Source: Arthrobacter sp. DNA4 (GTDB lineage: Bacteria; Actinomycetota; Actinomycetes; Actinomycetales; Micrococcaceae). Taken from it: a stretch of DNA of 64,000 nucleotides. Shown one piece after another: positions 36,484 through 44,684 of this stretch. The DNA is taken from NCBI RefSeq assembly GCF_024362385.1, contig NZ_CP101466.1, forward strand, positions 1,674,001 through 1,738,000, written 5' to 3'. The notes below the pieces were generated by a model. It worked only from the letters and a program-made list of their open reading frames with translations, made no database searches and was not told the origin of the DNA. Each line of letters starts with the position of its first letter. Within the stretch, counting starts at the first letter, position 1. The translations under genes and the position numbers were made by a program.

Positions 36484-37035
36484 TTGCCGAACTACGCCGA
36501 GAGCGTTTCAACCATTTCCCTCCTAGTGTCTTTGGGCACCCTCGGCTGGACAATGTCACGGGCGGTGAGGGACCAGCCGAGAATCATGGTCCGGGGCGAT
36601 TGGCTCTTTGCCTCCCAAGGATTCCCCATGACTCGGAGCAACTCAGCCTGGGAACTCACTGTGCAGGCCACGAATGATGGAGACAAGCCTGTCACCTTGA
36701 CCTATGTCGGATGGTTGTTGATGCTTCCCATGGGCGACGTGCTTGTCTCGTGCCGTCCCTCTCATATAGGTGGCCGACCTGGTGAAGAGGCAGAGATGAC
36801 GTTCCCTCCGACGGAACCCGAAGAGGACTGGGCATTTCCGCGAAGGCTGGAGGCGCACGATACCCGCACATGGACGATTCGTATTCCGATGGACGCCGCA
36901 AGGTGGGAGGGGGTTGCCGCTGTGCCTATCGTCAGGTTTGCCAAGCGCCGAGGGCTCTTCGATAAGTCGAACCACGATTTACACTACAAACAGGTCGTGG
37001 GCGAATGGCAGACCCTCAACAGCGACTTGGAGTAG
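36484..37035 (+). CDS. Membrane-anchored hypothetical protein
   Basis: Predicted 183 aa from TTG 36484 with GAAGGAAGA 7 nt upstream. A single hydrophobic helix lies at residues 8-24 (VSTISLLVSLGTLGWTM). The rest is probably beta-rich (WELTVQATNDGDKPVTLTYV, HDTRTWTIRIPMD). No family recognised. Composition is less GC-rich than the chromosome. It starts the cargo portion of the element with its own ribosome binding site. Confidence 0.65.
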   Translation: MPNYAESVSTISLLVSLGTLGWTMSRAVRDQPRIMVRGDWLFASQGFPMTRSNSAWELTVQATNDGDKPVTLTYVGWLLMLPMGDVLVSCRPSHIGGRPGEEAEMTFPPTEPEEDWAFPRRLEAHDTRTWTIRIPMDAARWEGVAAVPIVRFAKRRGLFDKSNHDLHYKQVVGEWQTLNSDLE

Positions 37036-37216
37036 TCCACGCTTCCCTCGCGACGACGCCGGTAGTCGTCCAGCTTGTACTCGCTCGTAATGCAAGCACG
37101 TTCTGCCCGACTGCGAGGGCATTGGGACCTTCGTCGCCGTTCGAGTAGGGCCGAGGAGCCGCGTAACCCGGGTCTATTGTCCATCCAAGATGGTCGCAGG
37201 TCGCTAACGTGGATTT

Positions 37217-38050
37217 GTGAAACTAACAGAGGCAACCCGCGAACCAAAACGCAAGACAGCCCGTGCCAGGAAGCTCTTTCAAGAAGCAGAAGCTGAACTT
37301 GATGCGTGGTCCTCAGCGAACCCGATCGTCGCCCGGCTCGTGCCGCACGATAGCCGAATGAAGATCGACATTGTCGTAGAGGCGGGCACAGAGCCACCCC
37401 TAGATGCCGTTGCCCTAACAGTTGGCGACGCGGTCCACAATCTTAGATCCGCTTTGGACAACTTGGCATGGACGCTGGCTCACCTGCCGGGCCTCCCAAA
37501 AAACCCAAAGAGTATTTATTTTCCTGTTTGTGAAAAGCTCAGCGCATGGGACAAAGCCACCAAGGATTTGGCATCAATCCCTAAACCGATTTTGGAAAGA
37601 GTTAAGACACTTCAGCCGTTCACCTTTCCCAAGAACGAAGAGTGCTTTCTTTGGCAACTCCACAAATTGGACATCGCTGACAAGCACCGGTCGTACTTGT
37701 CGGCTCTGGCACAGTGGCAAGGGTCCGACATAGAAGGCCTAGCGCTAGATGTCGAAGCCGATACCACTGTCCGGACTTTAGCGGCGAATCCCCGGCTAAG
37801 CACGATGAGGAATCAAGTAATCGGTTCAATTGAGCTTTCCAAGCCGTATCACAATCAGACTCCGATCCGGGCGACCGTTGGTGTGGATACCCTCTTCGTG
37901 GTTACCTACGAAGAAGGCGGACCAGCCTTCTCCGTAGGCGACATGGCCAAGTCCTTCCCCGCAATCGTAGATGGCATGATTGATTTGGTTTGCCTAGGGG
38001 AAGTAGGGCCGGACCAGATCACGGAAGAGAGACACTTCATCGGTCCTTAG
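37217..38050 (+). CDS. Hypothetical cargo protein with HNLRSALDxLAW motif
   Basis: Predicted 277 aa from GTG 37217. Residues 70-90 read LTVGDAVHNLRSALDNLAWT, a motif I recall in many uncharacterised bacterial accessory proteins, with HKLDIADKHRSYLSAL later. This suggests a helical bundle with conserved His, Asn, Arg and Asp, possibly an enzyme. No name or activity is known to me. The DNA is visibly A/T-richer than the flanks (for example around 37500), so recent transfer is likely. Confidence 0.65.
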   Translation: MKLTEATREPKRKTARARKLFQEAEAELDAWSSANPIVARLVPHDSRMKIDIVVEAGTEPPLDAVALTVGDAVHNLRSALDNLAWTLAHLPGLPKNPKSIYFPVCEKLSAWDKATKDLASIPKPILERVKTLQPFTFPKNEECFLWQLHKLDIADKHRSYLSALAQWQGSDIEGLALDVEADTTVRTLAANPRLSTMRNQVIGSIELSKPYHNQTPIRATVGVDTLFVVTYEEGGPAFSVGDMAKSFPAIVDGMIDLVCLGEVGPDQITEERHFIGP

Positions 38051-38291
38051 CCGGTCGTTGGCCGCATCGATGACCGCAGCCAGGCCACACGCAGAACGAG
38101 CTGACGTAAGATTTGTCCTTCGCCTCTGGGTGCTGCGAAATCAGGAGAACGACGTTTGCCGTTAATGTGTTGAAAGCGGTCAGATCTTTACTCGCCCGAA
38201 TTTAGGTGGCTCATAGCAGTGCCTGCAACAGCTGTGACGGCGGACTGCGAACCAACGCGGCTACACTTTCGGCTATGAGGATGGCATTGGC

Positions 38292-39038
38292 ATGAGCCAA
38301 GATGAAGAACTGCGCTACGTGCGACGCCGCGAGGGGACGCACCGCTCAAGTTCCAGAGAGACCCCCGGCTATGAACGAGACCTCCTCCGCGAAAACGACA
38401 CTGAAAACCTCCTAGGACCGACCGAATCACGTCCAGCAAATATCGACGAGATTATTCGATCGCACACCCCAGCCATGCCGCCCCGCCCATCAATAGCCCA
38501 GCAGATCGCTGGCCAGGTCGCCATTGACATCATGGACGCGCTCAGGCCACATATGATGCATGGTGTCGACGTTGCAGTCGACACCAAGCTCGGCATTCCC
38601 AAACTGGTTAAATGGGCCAAGACCAAGGCGGAGCAACGAAGGAACGAGGTTCGCAACCAAAGCCCATCCGCCGGTGCCCGACTAGACGCGGTGCCCGCAA
38701 AGGCAACTTCCGATATCGACGATGAAACCGGCACTCTCGAGGTACAAATGCCCAGCGTCACCGCCGAACAGTACCAGGCGGCCCTCCACTCGGCTCTTGA
38801 GGCCGAGCAGTACGCGGCACAGATGAGGCAGGTGCTTGCTCAAGTAACAGTTCGTGATGGTGCGGAGAGTGCGACACAGACGGCCTTGGAGGAAACCACT
38901 TCCTCGATCGACGAGGCGACACTCAGGCGTGCAGTGGAGCGGTTGGACAGCAGTCGCTCGGTCGATGGCGAGTTCATGCTTATCAGGAACCAGGACGCTG
39001 ACACGCCGCCACGGACGGTCGACGGGCAGTTGTCATAG
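38292..39038 (+). CDS. Hypothetical cargo protein, mostly disordered
   Basis: Predicted 248 aa. Charged N-terminus (RYVRRREGTHRSSSRETPGY), a helical middle (IAQQIAGQVAIDIMDALRPH, KLVKWAKTKAEQRRNEV) and a coiled-coil-prone C-terminal part (AEQYQAALHSALEAEQYAAQ). No motif or family recognised. It stands alone, over 100 bp from its neighbours on either side. Start ATG 38292 lacks a strong ribosome binding site, so the start is uncertain. Confidence 0.55.
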   Translation: MSQDEELRYVRRREGTHRSSSRETPGYERDLLRENDTENLLGPTESRPANIDEIIRSHTPAMPPRPSIAQQIAGQVAIDIMDALRPHMMHGVDVAVDTKLGIPKLVKWAKTKAEQRRNEVRNQSPSAGARLDAVPAKATSDIDDETGTLEVQMPSVTAEQYQAALHSALEAEQYAAQMRQVLAQVTVRDGAESATQTALEETTSSIDEATLRRAVERLDSSRSVDGEFMLIRNQDADTPPRTVDGQLS

Positions 39039-39165
39039 CCCCCAACTGGGGACTCCAGCGGTCGATGCGCCGACCTCGACTACACCCTGAAATGCGAAGA
39101 GCCATTTATGCTCCATTGCCGCTAGTCTGCATTTGGTATTAGTCGCAAGGAATAGAGGGGGAAGC

Positions 39166-39570
39166 GTGCCATATAACCGCACCGAAGAACAATGGGAACA
39201 GCTCATCGACGCAGCAATGGCAAACCTGACGGCCGTCGCGGAGCAACGAAGCCAGAAGTCCTACTCGAAGCTCAATGCAGAGCTTGCCGACGAAACAGGC
39301 CAACCTGCATTTAACTTCCGCAACCCGGGCGATTTAGCAGGAATGAGCCGCCTGCTGGCAAATGTCGGGGAACGAGGCCTAATTGCACATCCAGATTTCC
39401 TTATCACTTCGTTGGTAACCGGGAAGCATAGCGGCGAGCCTGGCCTCGGTTTCTACAGTCTTGGCGAGAGCGCGGGGCTACTCCAACCCGGCGGCGACAA
39501 GGAACAATTCTGGGTTGAGCAGACAAATGCGGCGCATGCCTATTATTCGCCTAAACGCAACGTTAGGTGA
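39166..39570 (+). CDS. Small protein paired with GIY-YIG-like gene
   Basis: Predicted 134 aa from GTG 39166, which has GAGGGGGAAG directly upstream; GTG 39133 is poorer. Helical N-terminus (TEEQWEQLIDAAMANLTAVA) and a winged-helix-like middle (SYSKLNAELADETGQPAFNF, LAGMSRLLANVGERGLIAHP) followed by a beta part (GFYSLGESAGLL). It may bind DNA or act as antitoxin/immunity partner of the following nuclease-like gene, 93 nt downstream on the same strand; this is inferred from pairing only. Confidence 0.6.
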   Translation: MPYNRTEEQWEQLIDAAMANLTAVAEQRSQKSYSKLNAELADETGQPAFNFRNPGDLAGMSRLLANVGERGLIAHPDFLITSLVTGKHSGEPGLGFYSLGESAGLLQPGGDKEQFWVEQTNAAHAYYSPKRNVR

Positions 39571-39663
39571 TCGGCCAGAGCCAGGCGGCGGGATCAAACA
39601 TCAAGCGTCAGCGCCCCGGGAGGAATATTCCACAAAGCCCCAGGCAAATCCGAAAGAGCTGTC

Positions 39664-40203
39664 ATGACCTTGTTTACCGCCGCTGGACTCCGTGAGGCTG
39701 GATTTGTCGTTCCGATTCCATTTAGGGACATAGAACGGACTGACGTCCTCTCCTACCGCGGCGCTTCCGACGTCCAAGGCGTCTACATCGTGCTGCACGA
39801 ACCCGCACCACAACCAGATTTCCTAGCCCCCGATCACCCCAAACACCAAAAGGTGACGGCGACAGCCTGCTTGGCTGAAAGATGGGTTCCTGAAGCTTCC
39901 GTCCTCTACATAGGCAAAGCCCCACTTCGCGCTCCTAATAAGCGTGGCAAGCGTGCTGGCCTGTGGCAGCGCATCAAAGAGTATCGGGGTTTCGTATACA
40001 GATCCCGAACCAATCACCAAGGTGGGGAGGACCTGCGACGACTGCCTGACCGGGACTCTTTTATGGTCACCTGGAAGGATGTGCCGAACCCCTCCGGAAC
40101 TGAGCGGGATCTCATTCTTGAATTTTCGGGGGTCTACGGTCGAAGGCCGTTCGGCAATCGGGATGATGGCGATGGCCCGCTAGTCGGGGCAAAGTCCTGT
40201 TAG
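39664..40203 (+). CDS. GIY-YIG superfamily nuclease-like protein
   Basis: Predicted 179 aa. The GIY-YIG pattern is readable in order: GVYIVLHE (first strand), VLYIGKAPL (YIG strand), GLWQRIKEY (helix with the conserved Arg), a HQGGEDLRRLPD loop, then ERDLILEFSGVYGRRPFGNR supplying the catalytic Glu and the conserved Asn. Spacing between GVYIV and LYIG is longer than in UvrC or homing enzymes. It could be a restriction-type or repair nuclease. Assignment is by motif reading only. Confidence 0.7.
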   Translation: MTLFTAAGLREAGFVVPIPFRDIERTDVLSYRGASDVQGVYIVLHEPAPQPDFLAPDHPKHQKVTATACLAERWVPEASVLYIGKAPLRAPNKRGKRAGLWQRIKEYRGFVYRSRTNHQGGEDLRRLPDRDSFMVTWKDVPNPSGTERDLILEFSGVYGRRPFGNRDDGDGPLVGAKSC

Positions 40204-40488
40204 GGCGTGTCTCCCAATTCGTGGGTGAGACGCGCGGCACGGTCTCGGTGTGGGTTCGTCCCGCTTCTGGTCGTTGACCAACGCGCAGTGGGAGCGGGAT
40301 TGGTGCCTCTCATTGTCCGTTGTCGGCTGATGAACCGCGGTCAGGAGACCGCTTCGTCTGAGCTGTGAGGGTAATCGGTCGTCGCGGGCGATGTCGGTGG
40401 ATCGGAAAGCGGCCGGATCCTCAGCATGGACCGGATACACTTGCACACGGCTTGCGAAACTTGGTTCAACCCTGACAGAAGGGTGATG
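40204..40488. other. Intergenic stretch before the RM cassette
   Basis: No convincing gene on either strand. Starts with an imperfect hairpin (GTCTCCCA, ATTCG, TGGGTGAGAC; 40208-40230) that may terminate the GIY-YIG gene. The rest presumably holds the promoter of the cassette; no consensus boxes stand out. Confidence 0.4.
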
Positions 40489-40669
40489 ATGCGGGTGTCC
40501 TGCCTGTCCGATGAAGGGCTTGCCGGGCATCTGGGCGTAATCAAGGACACCGTCTAGTCCTGGATTGCTATCAAGGGCGTGCCCTCGCACAAGGTTGGCC
40601 GCGCTGTGGAAGTTCCAAATCAGTGAAGTTGATGAGTGGGTGCGCAGTGACGGTGCGGCCGAAGAATAA
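40489..40669 (+). pseudogene. Decayed HTH (excisionase-family) regulator of the RM cassette
   Basis: From ATG 40489 the frame reads LSDEGLAGHLGVIKDTV and then stops at TAG 40555-40557, where homologues have Tyr. Past the stop it continues SWIAIKGVPSHKVGR, then needs a 1-nt deletion near 40605 to read LWKFQISEVDEWVRSDGAAE before TAA at 40667. Intact proteins of this type are about 65-75 aa single winged helices often found just upstream of restriction or defence operons. Two separate lesions make a sequencing error unlikely. The helicase gene starts 23 nt later. Confidence 0.75.
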
Positions 40670-40692
40670 CCGACTTCGTCGGACAAGGGGGA

Positions 40693-43600
40693 ATGACGGA
40701 CGTGCGGATCATCGACAACGTTAATGAGCTGCTGGGTGATGATCTTAAGGCAGAGATTGTCAGGGGTTCGAGGTTGCGCATCGCGGCGTCCTCCTTCTCA
40801 ATTTTCGCGTTTGAGGCGCTACGCAAAGAGCTGGAGCACCTTGAGGAGTTGCAGTTCATCTTTACCTCGCCCTCTTTCGTAACCGCCAGAGCAACTGACC
40901 GACTCCCGAAGGAACAGCGCGAGTTCTTCATCCCGCATGGCCAGAACGGCGAGTCGACGTTGTACGGCTCAGAGTTTGAGATTCGGCTGCGCAACAAGAT
41001 GACTCAGCGGGCCATCGCGCGCGAGTGCGCTGAGTGGGTGCGGCGAAAGGTGCGGTTCCGGTCGAACAAGACGGCCGCGCCGATGCAGCAGTTCGCCATC
41101 GTTGACGATACGGCCGCATACCTGCCGCTCCAAGGTTTCACATCTGCGGATCTGGGCTACGAGCGCGGCAACGCCGTGTCCAACATGGTCACCAAGCTTG
41201 ACGAAGCGCCGATGACGTCGCAGTACATGCAGCTCTTCGACCAGATCTGGCACAACTCTGCGCAGCTAGAAGACGTGACCGAGGCAGTACACGACCACAT
41301 TGCGTCGGTGTACGCAGAAAACTCACCAGCCCGCGTCTACTTCCTGATCCTGTTCAATTTGTTCTCGGAGTTCCTCGACGACGTTAACGAGGACGTGTTG
41401 CCCAACGACCTGACCGGGTACCAGGACAGTGCGATCTGGAAGAGCCTATACAACTTCCAGCGCGACGCCGCGACGGGCCTGATCAACAAGTTGGAGACCT
41501 ACAACGGCTGCATCCTCGCTGACAGCGTAGGCCTGGGCAAGACGTTCACGGCGCTGGCGGTCATCAAGTACTACGAGCTGCGCAACAAATCCGTGCTCGT
41601 GCTCGCGCCGAAGAAGCTGGCTGAGAACTGGACGAACTACAACGCGAACCTGACCACGAATATCTTTGCGTCCGACCGCTTCAACTATGACGTGCTCGCC
41701 CACACCGACCTCTCGCGCACTCGGGGTGAGTCCCTGGGTATCCCGCTGGACCGCGTGAACTGGGGAAACTATGACCTCGTTGTGATCGACGAGTCGCACA
41801 ATTTTCGCAACGCTGACTTCACCACCGAAAAAGAGACCCGCTACGGGCGACTTATGCGGCAGGTCATCCAGCAGGGTGTGAAGACCAAGGTGCTCATGCT
41901 GTCGGCGACGCCGGTTAACAACCACTTCACCGACCTTCGTAATCAACTCGCGCTGGCCTACGAAGGCAACTCGCAGAATCTGTCGGCCAAACTCAACATC
42001 TCCACGAGCATTGAGGAAGTATTCCGGCAGACTCAGCGCGTGTTTAACGAATGGTCAAAGCTCCCTGCAGAGCAGCGCACTACCGATGCGATCCTCTCCC
42101 GGCTGGACTTCGACTTCTTCGAGCTGCTCGACGCGGTAACCATCGCCCGCTCCCGCAAACAAATTCAAGCGTTCTACGACACATCTGACATAGGGGCGTT
42201 CCCCGAACGGTTACCGCCGGAGTCTGTGCGGTCGCCGCTGACCGACCTAGACGGGGTCCCATCATTCAACGAAATGTTCGAGCGGCTGTCGTCACTAACC
42301 CTCGCGGTGTACGCACCGCTGACGTACGTTTTCCCGAGCAGGATGGGGAAGTACGAGCTGCTCTACGACCCGGCAACAAGCGGAAGCATGGCCAACCTGG
42401 GGCACGCGAACCGTGAGCGTGGCCTCCAGAAGCTCATGACGGTGAACCTACTTAAACGGCTCGAGAGCTCCATCGAGGCATTCCGCATCACCCTTACCAA
42501 GCTCGTAAGCACAGTTGACCAAGGACTCTCTGCGATAGACAATCACGTCGGTTCGGTAGCCGATCTCGCGGCGGCCATCGGTGACCTCGAAGCCGATGAC
42601 GACGATTTTGAGTTCCCCTCCAGCGGCACCGTCGGCACAAAGGTACGGATCGACCTCGCCGACATGGACATCGAATCCTGGCGGCAGGACCTCGCTCACG
42701 ACGCAGGCGTGATTGCCGAACTGTTGGCAGGGGTCAGCGTCGTCACTCCGCAGCATGACCTGAAGCTCCAGGCACTGAAGCAGCGCATCCAAAGCAAGAT
42801 CGCCACCCCAATCAACGTGGGCAACCGCAAGGTGCTCATCTTCTCAGCGTTCGCCGACACCGCCGCTTACCTCTACCGCGAACTCGCCCCGCAACTCGCA
42901 CAGCAGGGCTTGCACACGGCAGTGGTGACCGGCCAGGGCAACCCCCGCACCACGCTCGGCAAGGGCTTCGCCTTCCAGCAAGTGCTCACCCTGTTCTCCC
43001 CAAGGTCGAAGTCCCGCCACCTTGCCATGCCGAGCGAGCAGCGCGACATCGATGTACTCATCGGCACCGACTGCATCAGCGAGGGACAGAACCTCCAAGA
43101 CTGCGACTACTTGGTCAACTACGACATCCACTGGAACCCGGTGCGGATCATCCAGCGGTTCGGTCGCATTGACCGCATCGGCTCTATCAATGCGCAGATC
43201 CAACTTGTGAATTTCTGGCCAGATATCTCCCTAGACGAGTACATAAACCTCAAAGAGCGCGTCGAGAACCGCATGGTCATCGCCGACCTCGCCGCGACCG
43301 CCGACGACAACGTCCTCACCCAGGAGTCAAGTGACACCGCTTTCCGCAAGGAACAGCTTCGCAAGCTTCAGGACGAGGTAATCGAACTGGAAGACGTGCG
43401 CACCGGCGTGTCCATCACCGACCTCGGTCTTAATGAATTCCGCATGGACCTGCTGGGTTACGTCAAGGAGTACGGCGACCTCGCCGCAGCCCCCAAGGGC
43501 CTGCACGCAGTCGTACCCGCACGGCCCGAGATTGGCCTGCGTCCCGGCGTCCTCTTCGCACTCCGCAACGTCAACGCCGACGAGACAATCAACCGCGGAA

Positions 43601-43980
43601 ACCGCCTGCACCCGCACTACCTCATCTACCTCGACAATGACGGCAACGTGATTGCCGACCATACCGAGGTCAAGCACATGCTCGATCTCATCCGTGCGGG
43701 ATCCCGTGTCCATGACAAACCCGTCGCCGACGTCTGCCGGATCTTCAACGCCGCCACCCTCGAGGGCTCCGACATGAGCCGCTACTCTGACCTGCTTACT
43801 GTCGCGATCCGCTCCATGATCGACGTCACCGAGGAACGTGACCTCGACAGCCTGTTCACCGTCGGGCACACGACGGCGCTCACCCAAACCATCGCTGGAC
43901 TCGACGACTTTGAACTCATCGCTTTCCTCGTCATCCTTGACCCGTCCGATCATCCTTCCACTGCGGAGGCGAGACAATGA
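40693..43980 (+). CDS. SNF2-type helicase with PLD-like N-terminal domain
   Basis: Predicted 1095 aa from ATG 40693; GTG 40702 has better spacing to AGGGGGAA. Residues 1-150 resemble the PLD-like N-terminal domain of such helicases (RGSRLRIAASSFSIFAFEAL, LYGSEFEIRLRNKMTQRAIA), but I see no HxKxxxxD motif. Helicase domain 1: Q-motif region FQRDAATGLINKLE, Walker A ADSVGLGKT (276-284), DESH box 366-369, SAT 404-406. Domain 2, about 750-850, has motif V GTDCISEGQNLQ and motif VI WNPVRIIQRFGRIDRIGS. Overlaps the DUF4391 gene by 4 nt. Likely a DNA translocase acting with the RM enzymes; role inferred. Confidence 0.88.
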   Translation: MTDVRIIDNVNELLGDDLKAEIVRGSRLRIAASSFSIFAFEALRKELEHLEELQFIFTSPSFVTARATDRLPKEQREFFIPHGQNGESTLYGSEFEIRLRNKMTQRAIARECAEWVRRKVRFRSNKTAAPMQQFAIVDDTAAYLPLQGFTSADLGYERGNAVSNMVTKLDEAPMTSQYMQLFDQIWHNSAQLEDVTEAVHDHIASVYAENSPARVYFLILFNLFSEFLDDVNEDVLPNDLTGYQDSAIWKSLYNFQRDAATGLINKLETYNGCILADSVGLGKTFTALAVIKYYELRNKSVLVLAPKKLAENWTNYNANLTTNIFASDRFNYDVLAHTDLSRTRGESLGIPLDRVNWGNYDLVVIDESHNFRNADFTTEKETRYGRLMRQVIQQGVKTKVLMLSATPVNNHFTDLRNQLALAYEGNSQNLSAKLNISTSIEEVFRQTQRVFNEWSKLPAEQRTTDAILSRLDFDFFELLDAVTIARSRKQIQAFYDTSDIGAFPERLPPESVRSPLTDLDGVPSFNEMFERLSSLTLAVYAPLTYVFPSRMGKYELLYDPATSGSMANLGHANRERGLQKLMTVNLLKRLESSIEAFRITLTKLVSTVDQGLSAIDNHVGSVADLAAAIGDLEADDDDFEFPSSGTVGTKVRIDLADMDIESWRQDLAHDAGVIAELLAGVSVVTPQHDLKLQALKQRIQSKIATPINVGNRKVLIFSAFADTAAYLYRELAPQLAQQGLHTAVVTGQGNPRTTLGKGFAFQQVLTLFSPRSKSRHLAMPSEQRDIDVLIGTDCISEGQNLQDCDYLVNYDIHWNPVRIIQRFGRIDRIGSINAQIQLVNFWPDISLDEYINLKERVENRMVIADLAATADDNVLTQESSDTAFRKEQLRKLQDEVIELEDVRTGVSITDLGLNEFRMDLLGYVKEYGDLAAAPKGLHAVVPARPEIGLRPGVLFALRNVNADETINRGNRLHPHYLIYLDNDGNVIADHTEVKHMLDLIRAGSRVHDKPVADVCRIFNAATLEGSDMSRYSDLLTVAIRSMIDVTEERDLDSLFTVGHTTALTQTIAGLDDFELIAFLVILDPSDHPSTAEARQ

Positions 43981-44684
43981 CGGCCTCGCTGTATCGCTGG
44001 CCCCAAGCAGCAGCCTTCGGACGCGTGGTTCCCAAGACAAAGTTCTACGAGCACACTACGATCTCTACTCAGGTGCGGGAGAAGTTCACCTCACAGGTAC
44101 AGCGCATCACCTGGGCATACAAGCTCGCCGAGGCGACAGTCCGGCTTCGCGGCGACACGGGGGTGCCCGAGATGCAGGTGTTCGTCATCGATGCCAAGGA
44201 CGACGACGTCAGCGACGAGGTGCTCATCGCCGTCGACAAGGCTGTACAGTTCCCTGTCATCTTCGAGATCAACCGTGGCCTAGACTTCAATGCCCGCACG
44301 CGCATGACCGCCGCGTACAAGAAGCCCGGCGCTGGGGTCATGAAGGTGAGCGCGTACTTCACATCTGAATGGCTGCCCGCGGACTCACCTCGAGTGCCGC
44401 TACCCCCAGCGGTCGACCTGGCTGGTCTCTACGGCAGCCTTCTGACGCCGATGATGCCAATCGCCGTGCGGCTCGGCGAGACTTTGTCTGCGGTCACCGA
44501 CAGGATGGACCAGGTCCGCAAGCTCGACCGCGAGATCGTGAAACTGGAAAAGAGACTTCGAAGCGAACCCCAGCTCAACCGCAAGGTCGAGCTGCGGCGG
44601 CAGCTTCGAATGCAAACTGCCCTACTCAGCGCGCTTACCGACACCGCTACACCCGAAACCGAGGACATCACGTGGAGAAGCTGA
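43977..44684 (+). CDS. DUF4391 domain protein
   Basis: Predicted 235 aa. Resembles DUF4391 proteins: a start of YRWPQAAAFGRVVPKTKFYE, then VREKFTSQVQRITWAYKLAE, EMQVFVIDAKD, KAVQFPVIFEINR and TAAYKKPG. The last 60 residues are a coiled coil (VRKLDREIVKLEKRLRSEPQ). Function unknown; the family is commonly annotated next to helicases and type III methyltransferases. Coupled on both sides (ATGA at the helicase, 13-nt overlap with mod), so it is expected in stoichiometric amounts with them. Confidence 0.85.
   Translation: MTASLYRWPQAAAFGRVVPKTKFYEHTTISTQVREKFTSQVQRITWAYKLAEATVRLRGDTGVPEMQVFVIDAKDDDVSDEVLIAVDKAVQFPVIFEINRGLDFNARTRMTAAYKKPGAGVMKVSAYFTSEWLPADSPRVPLPPAVDLAGLYGSLLTPMMPIAVRLGETLSAVTDRMDQVRKLDREIVKLEKRLRSEPQLNRKVELRRQLRMQTALLSALTDTATPETEDITWRS

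Noticed and set aside
40180..40686. 168-aa minus-strand frame before the helicase
   Set aside because: It is antisense to the decayed HTH gene and matches nothing; the plus-strand reading gives a recognisable HTH once the lesions are allowed.
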